DNA of 64,000 bases, from assembly GCF_026157065.1 (NCBI RefSeq), contig NZ_JANLGQ010000001.1, forward strand, positions 124,001-188,000, written 5' to 3'. Below are positions 45,301 through 55,051 of this stretch, piece after piece. The notes under the pieces are model-generated. The model was not told the DNA's origin and ran no database searches. It saw only the letters and a list, made by a program, of their open reading frames with translations. This DNA is from Enterococcus sp. HY326. Its GTDB lineage: Bacteria > Bacillota > Bacilli > Lactobacillales > Enterococcaceae. Position 1 is the first letter of the stretch. Every line of letters starts with the position of its first letter. The position numbers and the translations under genes were made by a program.

Positions 45301-46881
45301 CATTTCAGTACCGATAACTAATTTTTCCCGAATCGCATCAATCGGCGGATTGGTCACCTGAGCAAATTGCTGTTTAAAATAGGTAAACAAGGATTGTGGT
45401 TTTTCACTTAAAACCGCTAAAGGTGAATCAAAGCCCATCGAAATAACTGGCTCCTCGCCTTTTTCTGCCATTGGAATAATTAAAGTGCGAATAATTTCAT
45501 CTGTGTAGCCGTTTAATTTCCATAAACGTTTTAATTCTTTTTCAGAAAAATCCTTTGCCACTCCATCAGACGCTTCAGCTAAATCTGCTACTGTTAAACG
45601 AGTGCTATCCAGCCACTCCCGATATGGATGGGCGGTTGCATACTTCGCTTTAATTTCTTCATTACGGTAAAAATTTCCCGTTGTCGTGTCGACTAGAATC
45701 ATATTCGCTGGTCCTAATACGCCTTTTTCGACTACAGTAGCGGGTTCTAAATCAACGACGCCAGACTCAGAAGCTACAATAATCATCCGGTCCTTTGTGA
45801 TTGAATAACGAGACGGACGCAGGCCATTGCGGTCCAAAGTTGCTCCCACCATATCGCCATCTGTGAAACATAAAGCCGCAGGACCATCCCATGGGGCCAT
45901 GAAGCTTGAGGCATATTCATAGAATGCAGCCGTTTCGTCGGCTAATTTCGCTTCTGGCGACCAAGCTTCTGGAATCATCATCATCAGAGCCTGGGGAATA
46001 TCCCGACCGTTGCGGTATAAATATTCCATGCAGTTTTCTAGTTTCGCTGAGTCCGAATTTTCTTCATTATAAATTTCAACATGATGGCTGCGCATCCAGT
46101 TTTCCGCACCCCTTAGAGTGTTGATTTCTCCATTATGAGCGAGAAAACGAAACGGCTGTGCCCGATCCCAGCTGGGAAAGGTATTCGTTGAAAAACGAGA
46201 ATGCGTTAAAGCAATACTGGTTTCCATCGTTTTATCTGATAAATCAGGGAAAAAGAGCCGTACTTGATAAGCGTGGAGCATGCCTTTGTAAACAATTGTT
46301 TTAGAAGACAAAGAACAAATCGCCATTTCTTCTGGCGCATAGGTTTTTTCTAGCTTACGCCGCAGTCGGAATAAGCGGTCCTCAAAAGCTCGGCCTGCTT
46401 TGACATCAATCGGCTTCTCTACAAAAATTTGGACAAAGCTTGGCATGACTTTTTGGGCACCCGGTCCGCAGTTTTCAAAGACAAACGGAACATCCCGATG
46501 CCACAAGACGTGATAGCCAGCCTGCTCAATATCTAATGTAATTGCCTGTAACATATGGTCTTTGTGGGTTTCTTCCTGCGGTAAAAAAAGCATTCCCACA
46601 GCATAATTGCCCTTTTCCGGCAATTCAACCTGAGCTTTAGCTGCTTGTTTTTGGAAAAAGACATCCGGCAAAGCCATTAAAATACCTGCACCGTCACCTG
46701 TATCAGGTTCTGCCCCAGTTCCGCCACGATGATTCATCCGTTCCAACATAGTTAAAGCATGATCGACTAATTGATGGGAAGCCACACCGTCCATTTGGGC
46801 AATAAAACCCATTCCACAGGCATCTTTTTCAAATGAGGGATCATACATTGTTTTTTTAGCTTCCGGCAGTTTTACTTTCAT
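42370..46881 (-). CDS. gltB: Glutamate synthase large (alpha) subunit GltB
   Basis: 1503 residues, full length. It begins with a short propeptide, then the Ntn glutaminase cysteine in [14 protein letters not shown] (about residue 22). The central domain and FMN synthase barrel carry [39 protein letters not shown] and [12 protein letters not shown]. The 3Fe-4S cysteines are in [15 protein letters not shown], and a C-terminal beta-helix has repeated G-x-x-G-G-x motifs. It makes two glutamates from glutamine and 2-oxoglutarate. The ATG at 46881 is preferred to the upstream TTG. The ribosome-binding site is weak. Confidence 0.96.
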   Translation of the reverse strand: [1503 protein letters not shown]

Positions 46882-47097
46882 GGACACCAACCCTTTTAAA
46901 TATTTTGAAAATTCTAATTTTATTTTAATATTCTACCTTGTTTTTCACAGAATTACAATGCATTTGCAAAATAATTTTCATTGAAAGCCCTCTATTACTT
47001 TATTTTATTAAAAATAATAGCAGTTTTACTTTCATTAAAATAGTCAAAGAAAGACTTTTTTGATAAAATTAGTCTATTGGAAAGGAAGTTACGCTAC

Positions 47098-47745
47098 ATG
47101 ACCCCAAATCGCGAAGATTATTTGAAATTATTACTGGAGCTGGGCGGCGACAAACGCAAGATTAACAATAAGCAAATTGTCTCTGGACTAAACGTTTCCG
47201 CAGCTTCCGTCAGCGAGATGATTAACAAGCTGGTAAAAGAGGGTTTAGTTGATCATTTTCCTTATCAAGGAGCGCAGCTAACTTTCAAAGGCACTCAGTT
47301 GGCCAGCAGTTTGATTCGTAAGCACCGTTTATGGGAAGTTTTTTTAGTGGAGCATCTAAATTATCCTTGGAATACGGTCCATGACGATGCTGAGGTTTTA
47401 GAGCATGTGACATCAGATCATCTAGCCAATCACTTGGAGGAATACTTAGAGCATCCCAAATACTGCCCCCACGGCGGAATGATTCCCGCCGCAACAGCCG
47501 TAGTCGATGAAAAAGAGCGGCAAACTCTAAAGGATTATCCAATCGGGGCGACGATTCGCATCGCCCGTGTGCTAGACGAACAGGAACTCTTGGATTATTT
47601 AGTTTCAGTTAATATTAAAATTGATGAGCACTTTACCATCAGTGATAAGGCCGCCTTTGAAGGTCCGATCACACTGGAAAATGAAACTAAAAAAGTGGCC
47701 ATCAGCTTTAAAGCCGCCAGCACTATTTTTGTTGATCCACTATAA
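47098..47745 (+). CDS. DtxR/MntR-family metal-dependent regulator
   Basis: 215-residue iron- or manganese-responsive repressor. The N-terminal winged helix is VSAASVSEMINKLVKEGLVDH. The metal-binding dimerisation segment reads IRKHRLWEVFLVEHL, HDDAEVLEHVTSD and PKYCPHGGMIP. A C-terminal SH3/FeoA-like domain (GATIRIARVLDEQELLDYL) follows. In lactobacillales such proteins mostly regulate manganese transport (MntR/ScaR). The ATG at 47098 has AAGGAAG 9 bases before it and begins MTPNREDYLK. It lies 39 bases before zwf on the same strand, which is unusual company and may allow read-through. Confidence 0.85.
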   Translation: MTPNREDYLKLLLELGGDKRKINNKQIVSGLNVSAASVSEMINKLVKEGLVDHFPYQGAQLTFKGTQLASSLIRKHRLWEVFLVEHLNYPWNTVHDDAEVLEHVTSDHLANHLEEYLEHPKYCPHGGMIPAATAVVDEKERQTLKDYPIGATIRIARVLDEQELLDYLVSVNIKIDEHFTISDKAAFEGPITLENETKKVAISFKAASTIFVDPL

Positions 47746-47784
47746 ATAGTTTCCACAACGCAATCGCAATTAAAAGGAGTTTTT

Positions 47785-49308
47785 ATGATGAAAAATGATA
47801 TCCGCGTCTTAATGACGATTTTTGGCGGTACCGGTGACTTAGCCAAACGCAAATTATATCCTTCTCTTTTTCGCCTTTACAAAAAAGGTGAAATTAGTAA
47901 CCATTTTGCGGTGATTGGCACCGCTAGACGAGAATGGAGCGATGATTATTATCGGGAAATCGTCAAGGAAACCATTCAAGATTTAAATCCGACAGAGGCC
48001 GAAGCAACTGATTTTGCCAGCCACTTTTACTATCAAGCTCATAACGTGACTGATACACAACATTATGATGCTTTGAAAACACTGGCTGATAAATTGGATG
48101 AGACCTATCAGATTGAAGGCAATCGCCTGTACTACTTAGCCATGTCTCCGCAATTTTTCGGGACAATCGTCGAACATCTAAAGAGTCAGCAAATTATTTC
48201 TGATCACGGCTTTGACCGATTGATTATCGAAAAACCTTTTGGCTCAGATTATCAATCGGCTTATCAGCTGAACCAAGAAATTCGGGCAGCTTTTCCGGAA
48301 CAAGATATTTTCCGGATTGACCATTACCTCGGCAAAGAAATGATTCAAAATATTTCTGCCATTCGTTTTGCCAACAATATTTTTGAATCCCAATGGAACA
48401 ATCGCTATATTGATAATGTGCAAATTACTTTTGCTGAATCATTGGGAGTTGAAGACCGCGGTGGCTATTATGAAAACAGCGGCGCCTTGAAGGACATGGT
48501 GCAAAATCATATTCTGCAAGTTGTCTCCTTATTAGCAATGGAGCCACCAGTTGCCTTTTCAGAAAAAGAAATTCGGACTGAAAAGGTCAAAGCCTTAAAT
48601 GCCATTCGCATTTACAATGAAGCAGAAGCGCTGGAAAACTTTGTCCGAGGCCAATACGGTGAAGGCCAATTAGCGAATCAATCATTTGTTGATTATCGTC
48701 ATGAGCCAAACGTTAGCCCTGATTCTACGATTGAAACTTTTGTTGCTGGTAAATTTTATATTGATAATTTCCGTTGGTCCGGCGTGCCTTTTTACATTCG
48801 TACCGGCAAGCGTATGACCGAAAAAGGAACTCGCATCAATATCGTTTTCAAACAAGTGCCAATCAATGTCTTTCGGACTGATTTAGAAGACCACAGCGAA
48901 AATAAAGATTTACCGCCAAATGTTTTAACTATTTACATTCAACCGACAGAAGGCTTTTCGATGACTTTAAACGGCAAAGAAATCGGTCAAGGCTTCAATA
49001 CGATTCCCGTTAAGCTAGATTATCGCAATAGCGCTGAAACAATTGAAAACAGTCCCGAAGCCTATGAAAAATTAATTCTTGATGCCTTAAATGGAGATGG
49101 CACCAACTTCTCCCACTGGGATGAAGTCGCCCAATCATGGCATATTGTCGATGTTATTCGTCACGCTTGGGACCAAGTAACACCAGATTTTCCGAACTAT
49201 GCAGCTGGAACCATGGGACCACAAGCAGCCTTTGATTTACTGGAAAAAGACGGCTTCACTTGGAACTGGCAGCCGGATGTCTGGTATCGAGATAGAAATC
49301 AATTATAA
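47785..49308 (+). CDS. zwf: Glucose-6-phosphate 1-dehydrogenase
   Basis: 507-residue cytosolic enzyme of the oxidative pentose-phosphate pathway, making 6-phosphogluconolactone and NADPH. NADP-binding GGTGDLAKRKLYPSLF, the active-site RIDHYLGKEMIQN (about residues 180-192) and IRTGKRM near the C-terminal half are clear. Normal length. AAAAGGAG precedes two adjacent in-frame ATG codons (47785 and 47788), and either could serve. The gene is followed by a palindromic repeat and a terminator shared with ileS. Confidence 0.96.
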   Translation: MMKNDIRVLMTIFGGTGDLAKRKLYPSLFRLYKKGEISNHFAVIGTARREWSDDYYREIVKETIQDLNPTEAEATDFASHFYYQAHNVTDTQHYDALKTLADKLDETYQIEGNRLYYLAMSPQFFGTIVEHLKSQQIISDHGFDRLIIEKPFGSDYQSAYQLNQEIRAAFPEQDIFRIDHYLGKEMIQNISAIRFANNIFESQWNNRYIDNVQITFAESLGVEDRGGYYENSGALKDMVQNHILQVVSLLAMEPPVAFSEKEIRTEKVKALNAIRIYNEAEALENFVRGQYGEGQLANQSFVDYRHEPNVSPDSTIETFVAGKFYIDNFRWSGVPFYIRTGKRMTEKGTRINIVFKQVPINVFRTDLEDHSENKDLPPNVLTIYIQPTEGFSMTLNGKEIGQGFNTIPVKLDYRNSAETIENSPEAYEKLILDALNGDGTNFSHWDEVAQSWHIVDVIRHAWDQVTPDFPNYAAGTMGPQAAFDLLEKDGFTWNWQPDVWYRDRNQL

Positions 49309-49318
49309 AAATAAAACA

Positions 49319-49432
49319 AGCCTGTGACATTAGTCTTTTTAACAGATGAAATCACGAACTATATTATATTTAGTGGTTTTCACTAGATACCATTCGTAAA
49401 GTTCGGCTTTCTTCTAACTAATGTCACAGCCT
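49319..49432. repeat. Palindrome-ended intergenic element A
   Basis: Outer arms 49319-49334 (AGCCTGTGACATTAGT) and 49417-49432 (ACTAATGTCACAGCCT) pair at 15 of 16 positions. Inside are CGAACT/AGTTCG (49355-49360, 49400-49405) and TAGTG/CACTA (49371-49375, 49381-49385). It has three nested stems, as in element B, and the same right-end sequence. No ORF. Confidence 0.7.
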
Positions 49433-49444
49433 CTTTTTATAAAT

Positions 49445-49490
49445 AAAAAGCAAACCACTGGAAAATGAGTTCCCAATGGTTTGCTTTTTT
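49445..49490. terminator. Bidirectional terminator between zwf and ileS
   Basis: Stem AAAAAGCAAACCA..TGG / CCAATGGTTTGCTTTTT with A-run and T-run, between convergent genes. Confidence 0.88.
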
Positions 49491-49526
49491 AACTTATTAA
49501 GAAAAAATTTTTAAAAGGCTTCTCAA

Positions 49527-52325
49527 TTATTCTTCAAAACCTTTAGCAACAGCTTCAGGATATTCACCCTCTACAATATTGGCACAGTGACCGCAAATGT
49601 GTGGCAAATGTTCATGGGAGCCAACATCTTTACGCATTTGACGACAGCGTTGGCAAACTTCACCATCGGCTTTTTCCACTAGAATTGCGACATCATCAAA
49701 GCTCATGGCATTAGCCGGTGCTGCTTCCCCTGCTTTTGCAACTTCAAAAAAGTCTGGTGAAATTATCAACAGCTGAGCTAAATCACTATCAACTGCCACT
49801 AATAAATCTCTAACCTCTTGATTTGGATAGATAGTCACTTTTGCTTCAAGAGATTTTCCAATTAATTTTTCATTGCGGGCTTCTTCTAAAGCCTTCAAGA
49901 CCTTATCTCTAAATTCCAAGAAGCTGCTCCAAGTGTCCGTCAATTCCGCAGCGTTAGCATACTCTTCATAGCCAGGGAACTCAGCTAATTGGGCAAAGGC
50001 TTCTTCTTCGTTTTCCAAATAGGACCAAATTTCTTCAGCTGTATGAGGGATGATAGGCGTCAATAATTTAGTTAACGCAACAATTACATCATAGAAAACA
50101 GTCTGCATACAACGGCGTTGGTAATCATTGGCGGCTTCGATATAAACAACATCTTTGGCAAAATCTAGATAGAAGGAAGATAAATCAACCGTTAGGAAAT
50201 TCATAACTGTCCGATAGATATGCAGGAAGTTATATTTTTCATAGCCTTCTTCACGAATTTCTTTGATGACTTGATTTAAACGCACCAGCATATATTTATC
50301 GACTGAGCGCAATTCAGCATAAGGTACACGATTTTCACTCGCCACATAATCAGAAGTATTCGCCAATAAGAAACGCATGGTGTTACGAATTTTCCGATAG
50401 ACTTCAGAGACTTGATTTAAGATATCCATTGAGACCCGTACATCTGATTCATAATCAACACTGCTGACCCATAAGCGCAGAATATCAGCACCCATTTGCT
50501 TAATCACTTTATCAGGAACAATTGTGTTCCCTAAAGATTTACTCATTTTGCGGCCTTCGCCATCTAGAGTAAAGCCTTGTGACAGGACAGCTTTATAAGG
50601 CGCAACGCCATTGATGGCCACACTAGTCGTAATACTTGAGTTAAACCAGCCACGGTATTGATCAGAGCCTTCAAGATACATATCCGCTGGGAATGTTAAT
50701 TCTGGACGTTGGCGCAGGACTGCTTCATGGGAAGAGCCAGAGTCAAACCAAACATCCATGATATCTTTTTCTTTCGTAAACTCGCCATTTGGAGAATGAG
50801 GATGAGTGAAGCCTTCTGGTAATAACTCTTTGGCTTCTCTTTCAAACCAAATGTTAGATCCAAATTCCGCAAAAAGATTGGCCACATGATCGATTGTTTC
50901 TGGTGTGATGATGGGTTCGCCATCTTCTGCATAAAAAATTGGTAACGGCACACCCCAGGCTCTTTGACGGGAGATGACCCAATCGCCACGGTCACGAATC
51001 ATATTATATAAACGAGTTTTACCCCACGGAATAATCCAATCAACCTTTTCAACTTCATCCAAAATATTTTGGCGGAATTTATCAATTGAAGCAAACCATT
51101 GCGGCGTTGCCCGGAAGATAACCGGTTTTTTCGTACGCCAGTCATGGGGATAACTGTGGACGAAGAAATCGAGTTTTAATAAAGCACCTTTTTCTTCTAG
51201 CCATTCAGTAATAACTGGATTTGCCTTGTCATAAAAGACACCTTCTAAGCCAGGTGCTTCTGCTGTGAAAATTCCTTTATCATCAACTGGCGACATCACT
51301 TCTAAATTATATTTTTTCCCAACAACATAGTCATCTTCACCATGACCAGGTGCTGTATGAACCAAACCTGTACCGGCATCTAAAGTAACGTGGTCACCTA
51401 AGATAACTAAAGACTCACGATCATAAAAAGGATGTTGAGCCGTCATATACTCCAGCTCAGTTCCTTTAATTTCTTTTTCCGTGTGAACATTTTCCCAGCC
51501 AACAGCTTCTTTAACAGTTTCCACTAGGTCTTTTGCGACAACATATTTTTGGCCGTCTGCAACGACCACACTATAAGTATAGCTTGGATTTACAGCAATA
51601 CCTTGGTTAGCTGGCAAAGTCCACGGTGTCGTTGTCCAAATAACAAAAGCCGTATCATTATCTAATAATCCTTTGCCGTCTTTCACTTTAAAGGCAACGT
51701 AAATAGAAGCAGATTTAACATCTTTATATTCGATTTCAGCTTCAGCTAAAGAAGATTCACTTGAAGGCGACCAATAAATTGGTTTCAAGCCTTTATAGAT
51801 GTAGCCTTTCTCTGCCATTTTTCCAAAGACACGAATTTCAGCCGCTTCGTAGGAAGGGTCCAATGTGATATAAGGATGATCCCAATCACCAGCAACGCCT
51901 AACCGTTTGAAGTCAGCTCTTTGAGTGTCAACTTGTGACAAGGCATATTCCATACATTTTTGACGATATTCGGCCATTGTCATTTCTTTGCGTTTAATAC
52001 CTTTATTGGTTAAGACTTGTTCAATCGGCAGTCCGTGGGTATCCCAGCCAGGAACATACGGCGCTCTAAAACCTGACATTGATTTTGAACGAATGATAAT
52101 ATCCTTACTGATTTTATTTAAGGCATGACCTAAATGGATATTGCCATTAGCATACGGCGGTCCATCATGTAAAACAAAAGTCGGTTTGCCTTCATTCATT
52201 TTTTGACGCATTTCATATACTTTTTTTTCTTCCCAATCCTTCTGCCATTCAGCTTCACGATTTGGTAAATTGCCTCGCATTGGAAAAGCTGTTTTTCCTA
52301 AATGCAATGTTTCCTTCATCTTCAT
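49527..52325 (-). CDS. ileS: Isoleucyl-tRNA synthetase
   Basis: 932-residue class I synthetase of the bacterial IleS type. HIGH motif region [17 protein letters not shown], editing (CP1) domain with [15 protein letters not shown] and [21 protein letters not shown] loop [10 protein letters not shown], and a C-terminal zinc domain with CQRCRQMRK and [15 protein letters not shown]. The sequence is complete and intact. It is directly after divIVA on the same strand but has its own T-box leader, so it is regulated by isoleucine supply as well as by any read-through. Confidence 0.97.
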   Translation of the reverse strand: MKMKETLHLGKTAFPMRGNLPNREAEWQKDWEEKKVYEMRQKMNEGKPTFVLHDGPPYANGNIHLGHALNKISKDIIIRSKSMSGFRAPYVPGWDTHGLPIEQVLTNKGIKRKEMTMAEYRQKCMEYALSQVDTQRADFKRLGVAGDWDHPYITLDPSYEAAEIRVFGKMAEKGYIYKGLKPIYWSPSSESSLAEAEIEYKDVKSASIYVAFKVKDGKGLLDNDTAFVIWTTTPWTLPANQGIAVNPSYTYSVVVADGQKYVVAKDLVETVKEAVGWENVHTEKEIKGTELEYMTAQHPFYDRESLVILGDHVTLDAGTGLVHTAPGHGEDDYVVGKKYNLEVMSPVDDKGIFTAEAPGLEGVFYDKANPVITEWLEEKGALLKLDFFVHSYPHDWRTKKPVIFRATPQWFASIDKFRQNILDEVEKVDWIIPWGKTRLYNMIRDRGDWVISRQRAWGVPLPIFYAEDGEPIITPETIDHVANLFAEFGSNIWFEREAKELLPEGFTHPHSPNGEFTKEKDIMDVWFDSGSSHEAVLRQRPELTFPADMYLEGSDQYRGWFNSSITTSVAINGVAPYKAVLSQGFTLDGEGRKMSKSLGNTIVPDKVIKQMGADILRLWVSSVDYESDVRVSMDILNQVSEVYRKIRNTMRFLLANTSDYVASENRVPYAELRSVDKYMLVRLNQVIKEIREEGYEKYNFLHIYRTVMNFLTVDLSSFYLDFAKDVVYIEAANDYQRRCMQTVFYDVIVALTKLLTPIIPHTAEEIWSYLENEEEAFAQLAEFPGYEEYANAAELTDTWSSFLEFRDKVLKALEEARNEKLIGKSLEAKVTIYPNQEVRDLLVAVDSDLAQLLIISPDFFEVAKAGEAAPANAMSFDDVAILVEKADGEVCQRCRQMRKDVGSHEHLPHICGHCANIVEGEYPEAVAKGFEE

Positions 52326-52361
52326 GCGTGTTTCGCTCCTTTAAATTCACTAAAAATCTAT

Positions 52362-52586
52362 ATAAAAAAACGCCCATCCCTAAAAAGGGACGAACGTATC
52401 GTGGTACCACCCAAATTTTAATCCAACTCCTTGGATTATCTTTCGTAACTGGTAACGAAGTCACTCGTATAATCTTACTAAATTCAGATTATAAGTAAAT
52501 AGAGGATCTACCTAGAAACATTGCCTACCAAACTTTCACCGGCTTTGGTTCGCTATTAAGGATATTTCTGGTTTTCTGTTCTATCT
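52362..52586 (-). promoter_or_regulatory. T-box riboswitch of ileS
   Basis: On the minus strand, GGGTGGTACCACG (52399-52411) is followed by the terminator stem CGTTCGTCCC/GGGATGGGCG and seven T. Stem I begins right after divIVA. An ATC triplet in the 3' side of Stem I (GGTAGATCCTC) could be the isoleucine specifier, but the fold was not computed. Confidence 0.85.
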
Positions 52587-52588
52587 TT

Positions 52589-53317
52589 TTATTCTGGCGC
52601 TTGATTGTCATTGTCATCAGCTGTCGCTTCGTCTTGATTATAACCGTCAAGCGTCTCTTTGACAATAATATCTTCATCGACAACTTCTGCGGCAGGCATT
52701 TCTTTAGCAGCTGGCATCGCACCAAAGCCAAATTCATCGCCAAATAATTCTTTGATTACAGTATGCGAATCCTGCACGTAAGATGAAAATGGCGTTAATA
52801 ATTGCGTCCATTCTTCACTCTTCACAGTTTGCAACTGTGACTCTAGCATCAAACTTAAACGCTGATGAAAAACCCGCGTTTTTTTCTTTAAGTCATCTGT
52901 TTCACTAACTAATTCCCTCGCTCTAGCGGTTGCTTCATCAATAATCTGACGAGCTTTTTCCTCAGCCGTGGTAATTAAGTAATTTGAGCGAGCCTCAGCA
53001 TCACTGACTAATTCATGGGCTTTGTTTTGAGCGTCTCCGACAATCACTTCTGATTCTTTATTGGCACTTGATTTCACTTTATCAGCTGTATCTTGTGCTA
53101 CGATAATTGACTGATTCAAGGCATCCTTTAATTCATTGAAGTATTCCAATTTTTCTTCCGCATGCTTTAATGTTTTTTCCATCATGCGGTTTTTTGACAG
53201 GACCTCTTCATAGTCTTTCACAATTAAATCACGAAAATCATCAACTTCATCTTGACTATAGCCCCGCATTTTAACTGCGAAACTCTTATTTGAAATATCT
53301 AATGGACTTAGTGGCAT
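52589..53317 (-). CDS. divIVA: Division-site/polar scaffold protein DivIVA
   Basis: 242 residues. The N-terminal membrane-targeting segment is LDISNKSFAVKMRGYSQDEV, followed by a long coiled-coil (about residues 30-165, with EKARQIIDEATARARELV) and an acidic C-terminal tail. DivIVA binds negatively curved membrane at the septum and poles, and in enterococci affects division and chromosome segregation. It is last of the division block before ileS. The ATG at 53317 has AGAGG 8 bases upstream. The GTG three codons earlier is unlikely. Confidence 0.93.
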   Translation of the reverse strand: MPLSPLDISNKSFAVKMRGYSQDEVDDFRDLIVKDYEEVLSKNRMMEKTLKHAEEKLEYFNELKDALNQSIIVAQDTADKVKSSANKESEVIVGDAQNKAHELVSDAEARSNYLITTAEEKARQIIDEATARARELVSETDDLKKKTRVFHQRLSLMLESQLQTVKSEEWTQLLTPFSSYVQDSHTVIKELFGDEFGFGAMPAAKEMPAAEVVDEDIIVKETLDGYNQDEATADDNDNQAPE

Positions 53318-53335
53318 GTTTTTCACCTCTTCTAA

Positions 53336-54124
53336 TTATTTACGCAATACGCCAATCGTAATGCGATATTTGTCCTTTTTGGTTTTATCGCCAATTTCAT
53401 TTAACTGAATACGGCCAAATCCCCGGACCGAAATAATATCCAACAAATCAACAGGAAAATCAGGCTTGAGGGTTTCTCCCCAATTCACTTTGACTTTTCC
53501 TGATTCTATCAATTGTTTCGAGCGTTGTCTAGAAATATTGTAGACATTCGAGATAATGACATCTAATCTTAAAGAACTTGCAGTAATTGTCTCAATTGAC
53601 CACTTATCAATAGACTCCAAAAATTGACTGGCATCTAGTTCTTCGAGGCGGACGGAAATATTGCCGACTTTGGTCACTTGACTGACAATAAAATTACTAA
53701 CTTCTTTGGCAATAAAAACCTGCCATTGTTCACCGTCAGTAATAATATCGCCAAAGGAATCCCGTTGCACCCCGGCACCGATTAAACTCCCTAATATTTT
53801 GCCGTGGCTTAAGGTTGAAAACTTTTGTGGATAGTTAACTTCAAATAATTGGATTTCAAAATCTGCATCCTCAGGCTCATAATATTCTGGATAAATCATG
53901 CAGCGGAAACGTTCTGCCTCAGGATAACCACCGTAAAACTTAAATTTTACATCCTCCTGCTGCTGAACCAAGGTTTCCACAATATAAGCCTGTCTAGGAT
54001 CAAGAAAGTAAGTCAGGTACGGCGAATATTGCAATGAGACCCGCTCAATCCAATCAGCCACAGTATCAATAAAAGGGTGCTCATCTCTGCGAAAATGCTG
54101 ATACACATTTGCATTCAAAGACAA
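53336..54124 (-). CDS. ylmH: YlmH, S4-domain RNA-binding protein
   Basis: 262 residues, with a C-terminal S4 domain (SSLRLDVIISNVYNISRQRSKQLIESGKVKVNW). YlmH proteins bind ribosomal particles and are implicated in rescue of stalled ribosomes. Their gene is always close to sepF, yggT and divIVA in firmicutes, which holds here. The N-terminal half (FIDTVADWIERVSLQYSPYLTYFLDP) is of the usual type. The spacing to yggT is short, so it is co-transcribed. Confidence 0.9.
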   Translation of the reverse strand: MSLNANVYQHFRRDEHPFIDTVADWIERVSLQYSPYLTYFLDPRQAYIVETLVQQQEDVKFKFYGGYPEAERFRCMIYPEYYEPEDADFEIQLFEVNYPQKFSTLSHGKILGSLIGAGVQRDSFGDIITDGEQWQVFIAKEVSNFIVSQVTKVGNISVRLEELDASQFLESIDKWSIETITASSLRLDVIISNVYNISRQRSKQLIESGKVKVNWGETLKPDFPVDLLDIISVRGFGRIQLNEIGDKTKKDKYRITIGVLRK

Positions 54125-54145
54125 TCACCCCCTTTTCATATATTT

Positions 54146-54418
54146 TTATAGCAATCGAACAATTAGCATAACTAATCCTTGGCTCGCCAAATTTAAAATT
54201 AGAATTGCTGCTAGGATTGTGAAATCCAAGCCACCAAATCTTAAATTCAACCGATCAAATAGGCTCAAGTAAGGCTCGCAAACCCGTGCCAAAAATTTTC
54301 CGATGGAGGACTGATAGCCTCCAGGAAACCAAGAAATCAGCGCATAAGCAGCTAAGAGAATTGAATAAATTCTCACCGCAAACTGAAAAACTCTAATTAT
54401 TTCAATTAACACTAACAT
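54146..54418 (-). CDS. YggT/YlmG-family small membrane protein
   Basis: 90 residues with two hydrophobic helices (IIRVFQFAVRIYSILLAAYALISWF and LDFTILAAILILNLASQGLVMLIV) separated by a loop with FLARVCEPYLSLFDRLNLRFGGLDF. The family motif R-x-C-E-P-Y-L is visible. YggT proteins accompany sepF in gram-positive division clusters and are linked to nucleoid distribution or envelope stress. The exact role is unknown. Confidence 0.9.
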   Translation of the reverse strand: MLVLIEIIRVFQFAVRIYSILLAAYALISWFPGGYQSSIGKFLARVCEPYLSLFDRLNLRFGGLDFTILAAILILNLASQGLVMLIVRLL

Positions 54419-54435
54419 GGAATTCCTCCTCTAGA

Positions 54436-55038
54436 TTATTCGAAGAAATTCGACTCTGCAAGCGATTGTGCAATGCTTTTGTCTATTTCAACATCCGGCG
54501 GTGTGCATAAAAAGATTTCGTCACCAACCCGTTGAATATCACCATCTTGTGCATAGACTGTTCCGGTTAGGAAGTCAACAATTCGGCGTGCTTGGAGTTC
54601 CTCGACAGAATAGAAATTAATTAAAACAGATTCACCAGCGATAATGCGCTTGGCAATCGTCATCGCTTCAGAATAGGCTCTTGGTTCACAAATAGTAATT
54701 TTACCGAGATTTTTAGCTGAACCGGTCTTTTTAGTTCCGTTTCCGCCACCGCCACCTCGGTTCGAATTATTGCTAAGTGACACCAATTTAGGAGCTTCCT
54801 GCTGCATTTGACGGGATCTTTCAACCTGTTTGTCATCAGATTCCTTCATGGCTTTTTGAATGTTTTCACTAAAACGAGTTTCACGAACAGGATCATTCAC
54901 TGCTTGGGGCATTTCTACCTGATGTTGTTCTCTGGCTTGGAAACTGCTCTCCTCGTGATTTGACCGAACATCTTCTTCGTATTCTTCCTCGTCTAACAGT
55001 CCAAAAAAATTGGCAAATTTCTTATTAAAAAGTGCCAT
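54436..55038 (-). CDS. sepF: Cell-division protein SepF
   Basis: 200 residues. A short amphipathic N terminus (ALFNKKFANFFGLLDEEEYEED) that binds membrane is followed by a low-complexity linker (NRGGGGGNGTKK) and the C-terminal domain (TICEPRAYSEAMTIAKRIIAGESVLIN, RRIVDFLTGTVYAQDG) that polymerises and tethers FtsZ. The ATG at 55038 has GGAGG 7 bases upstream. The linker is longer than in Bacillus SepF. Confidence 0.93.
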   Translation of the reverse strand: MALFNKKFANFFGLLDEEEYEEDVRSNHEESSFQAREQHQVEMPQAVNDPVRETRFSENIQKAMKESDDKQVERSRQMQQEAPKLVSLSNNSNRGGGGGNGTKKTGSAKNLGKITICEPRAYSEAMTIAKRIIAGESVLINFYSVEELQARRIVDFLTGTVYAQDGDIQRVGDEIFLCTPPDVEIDKSIAQSLAESNFFE

Positions 55039-55051
55039 TGGCCTACCTCCT

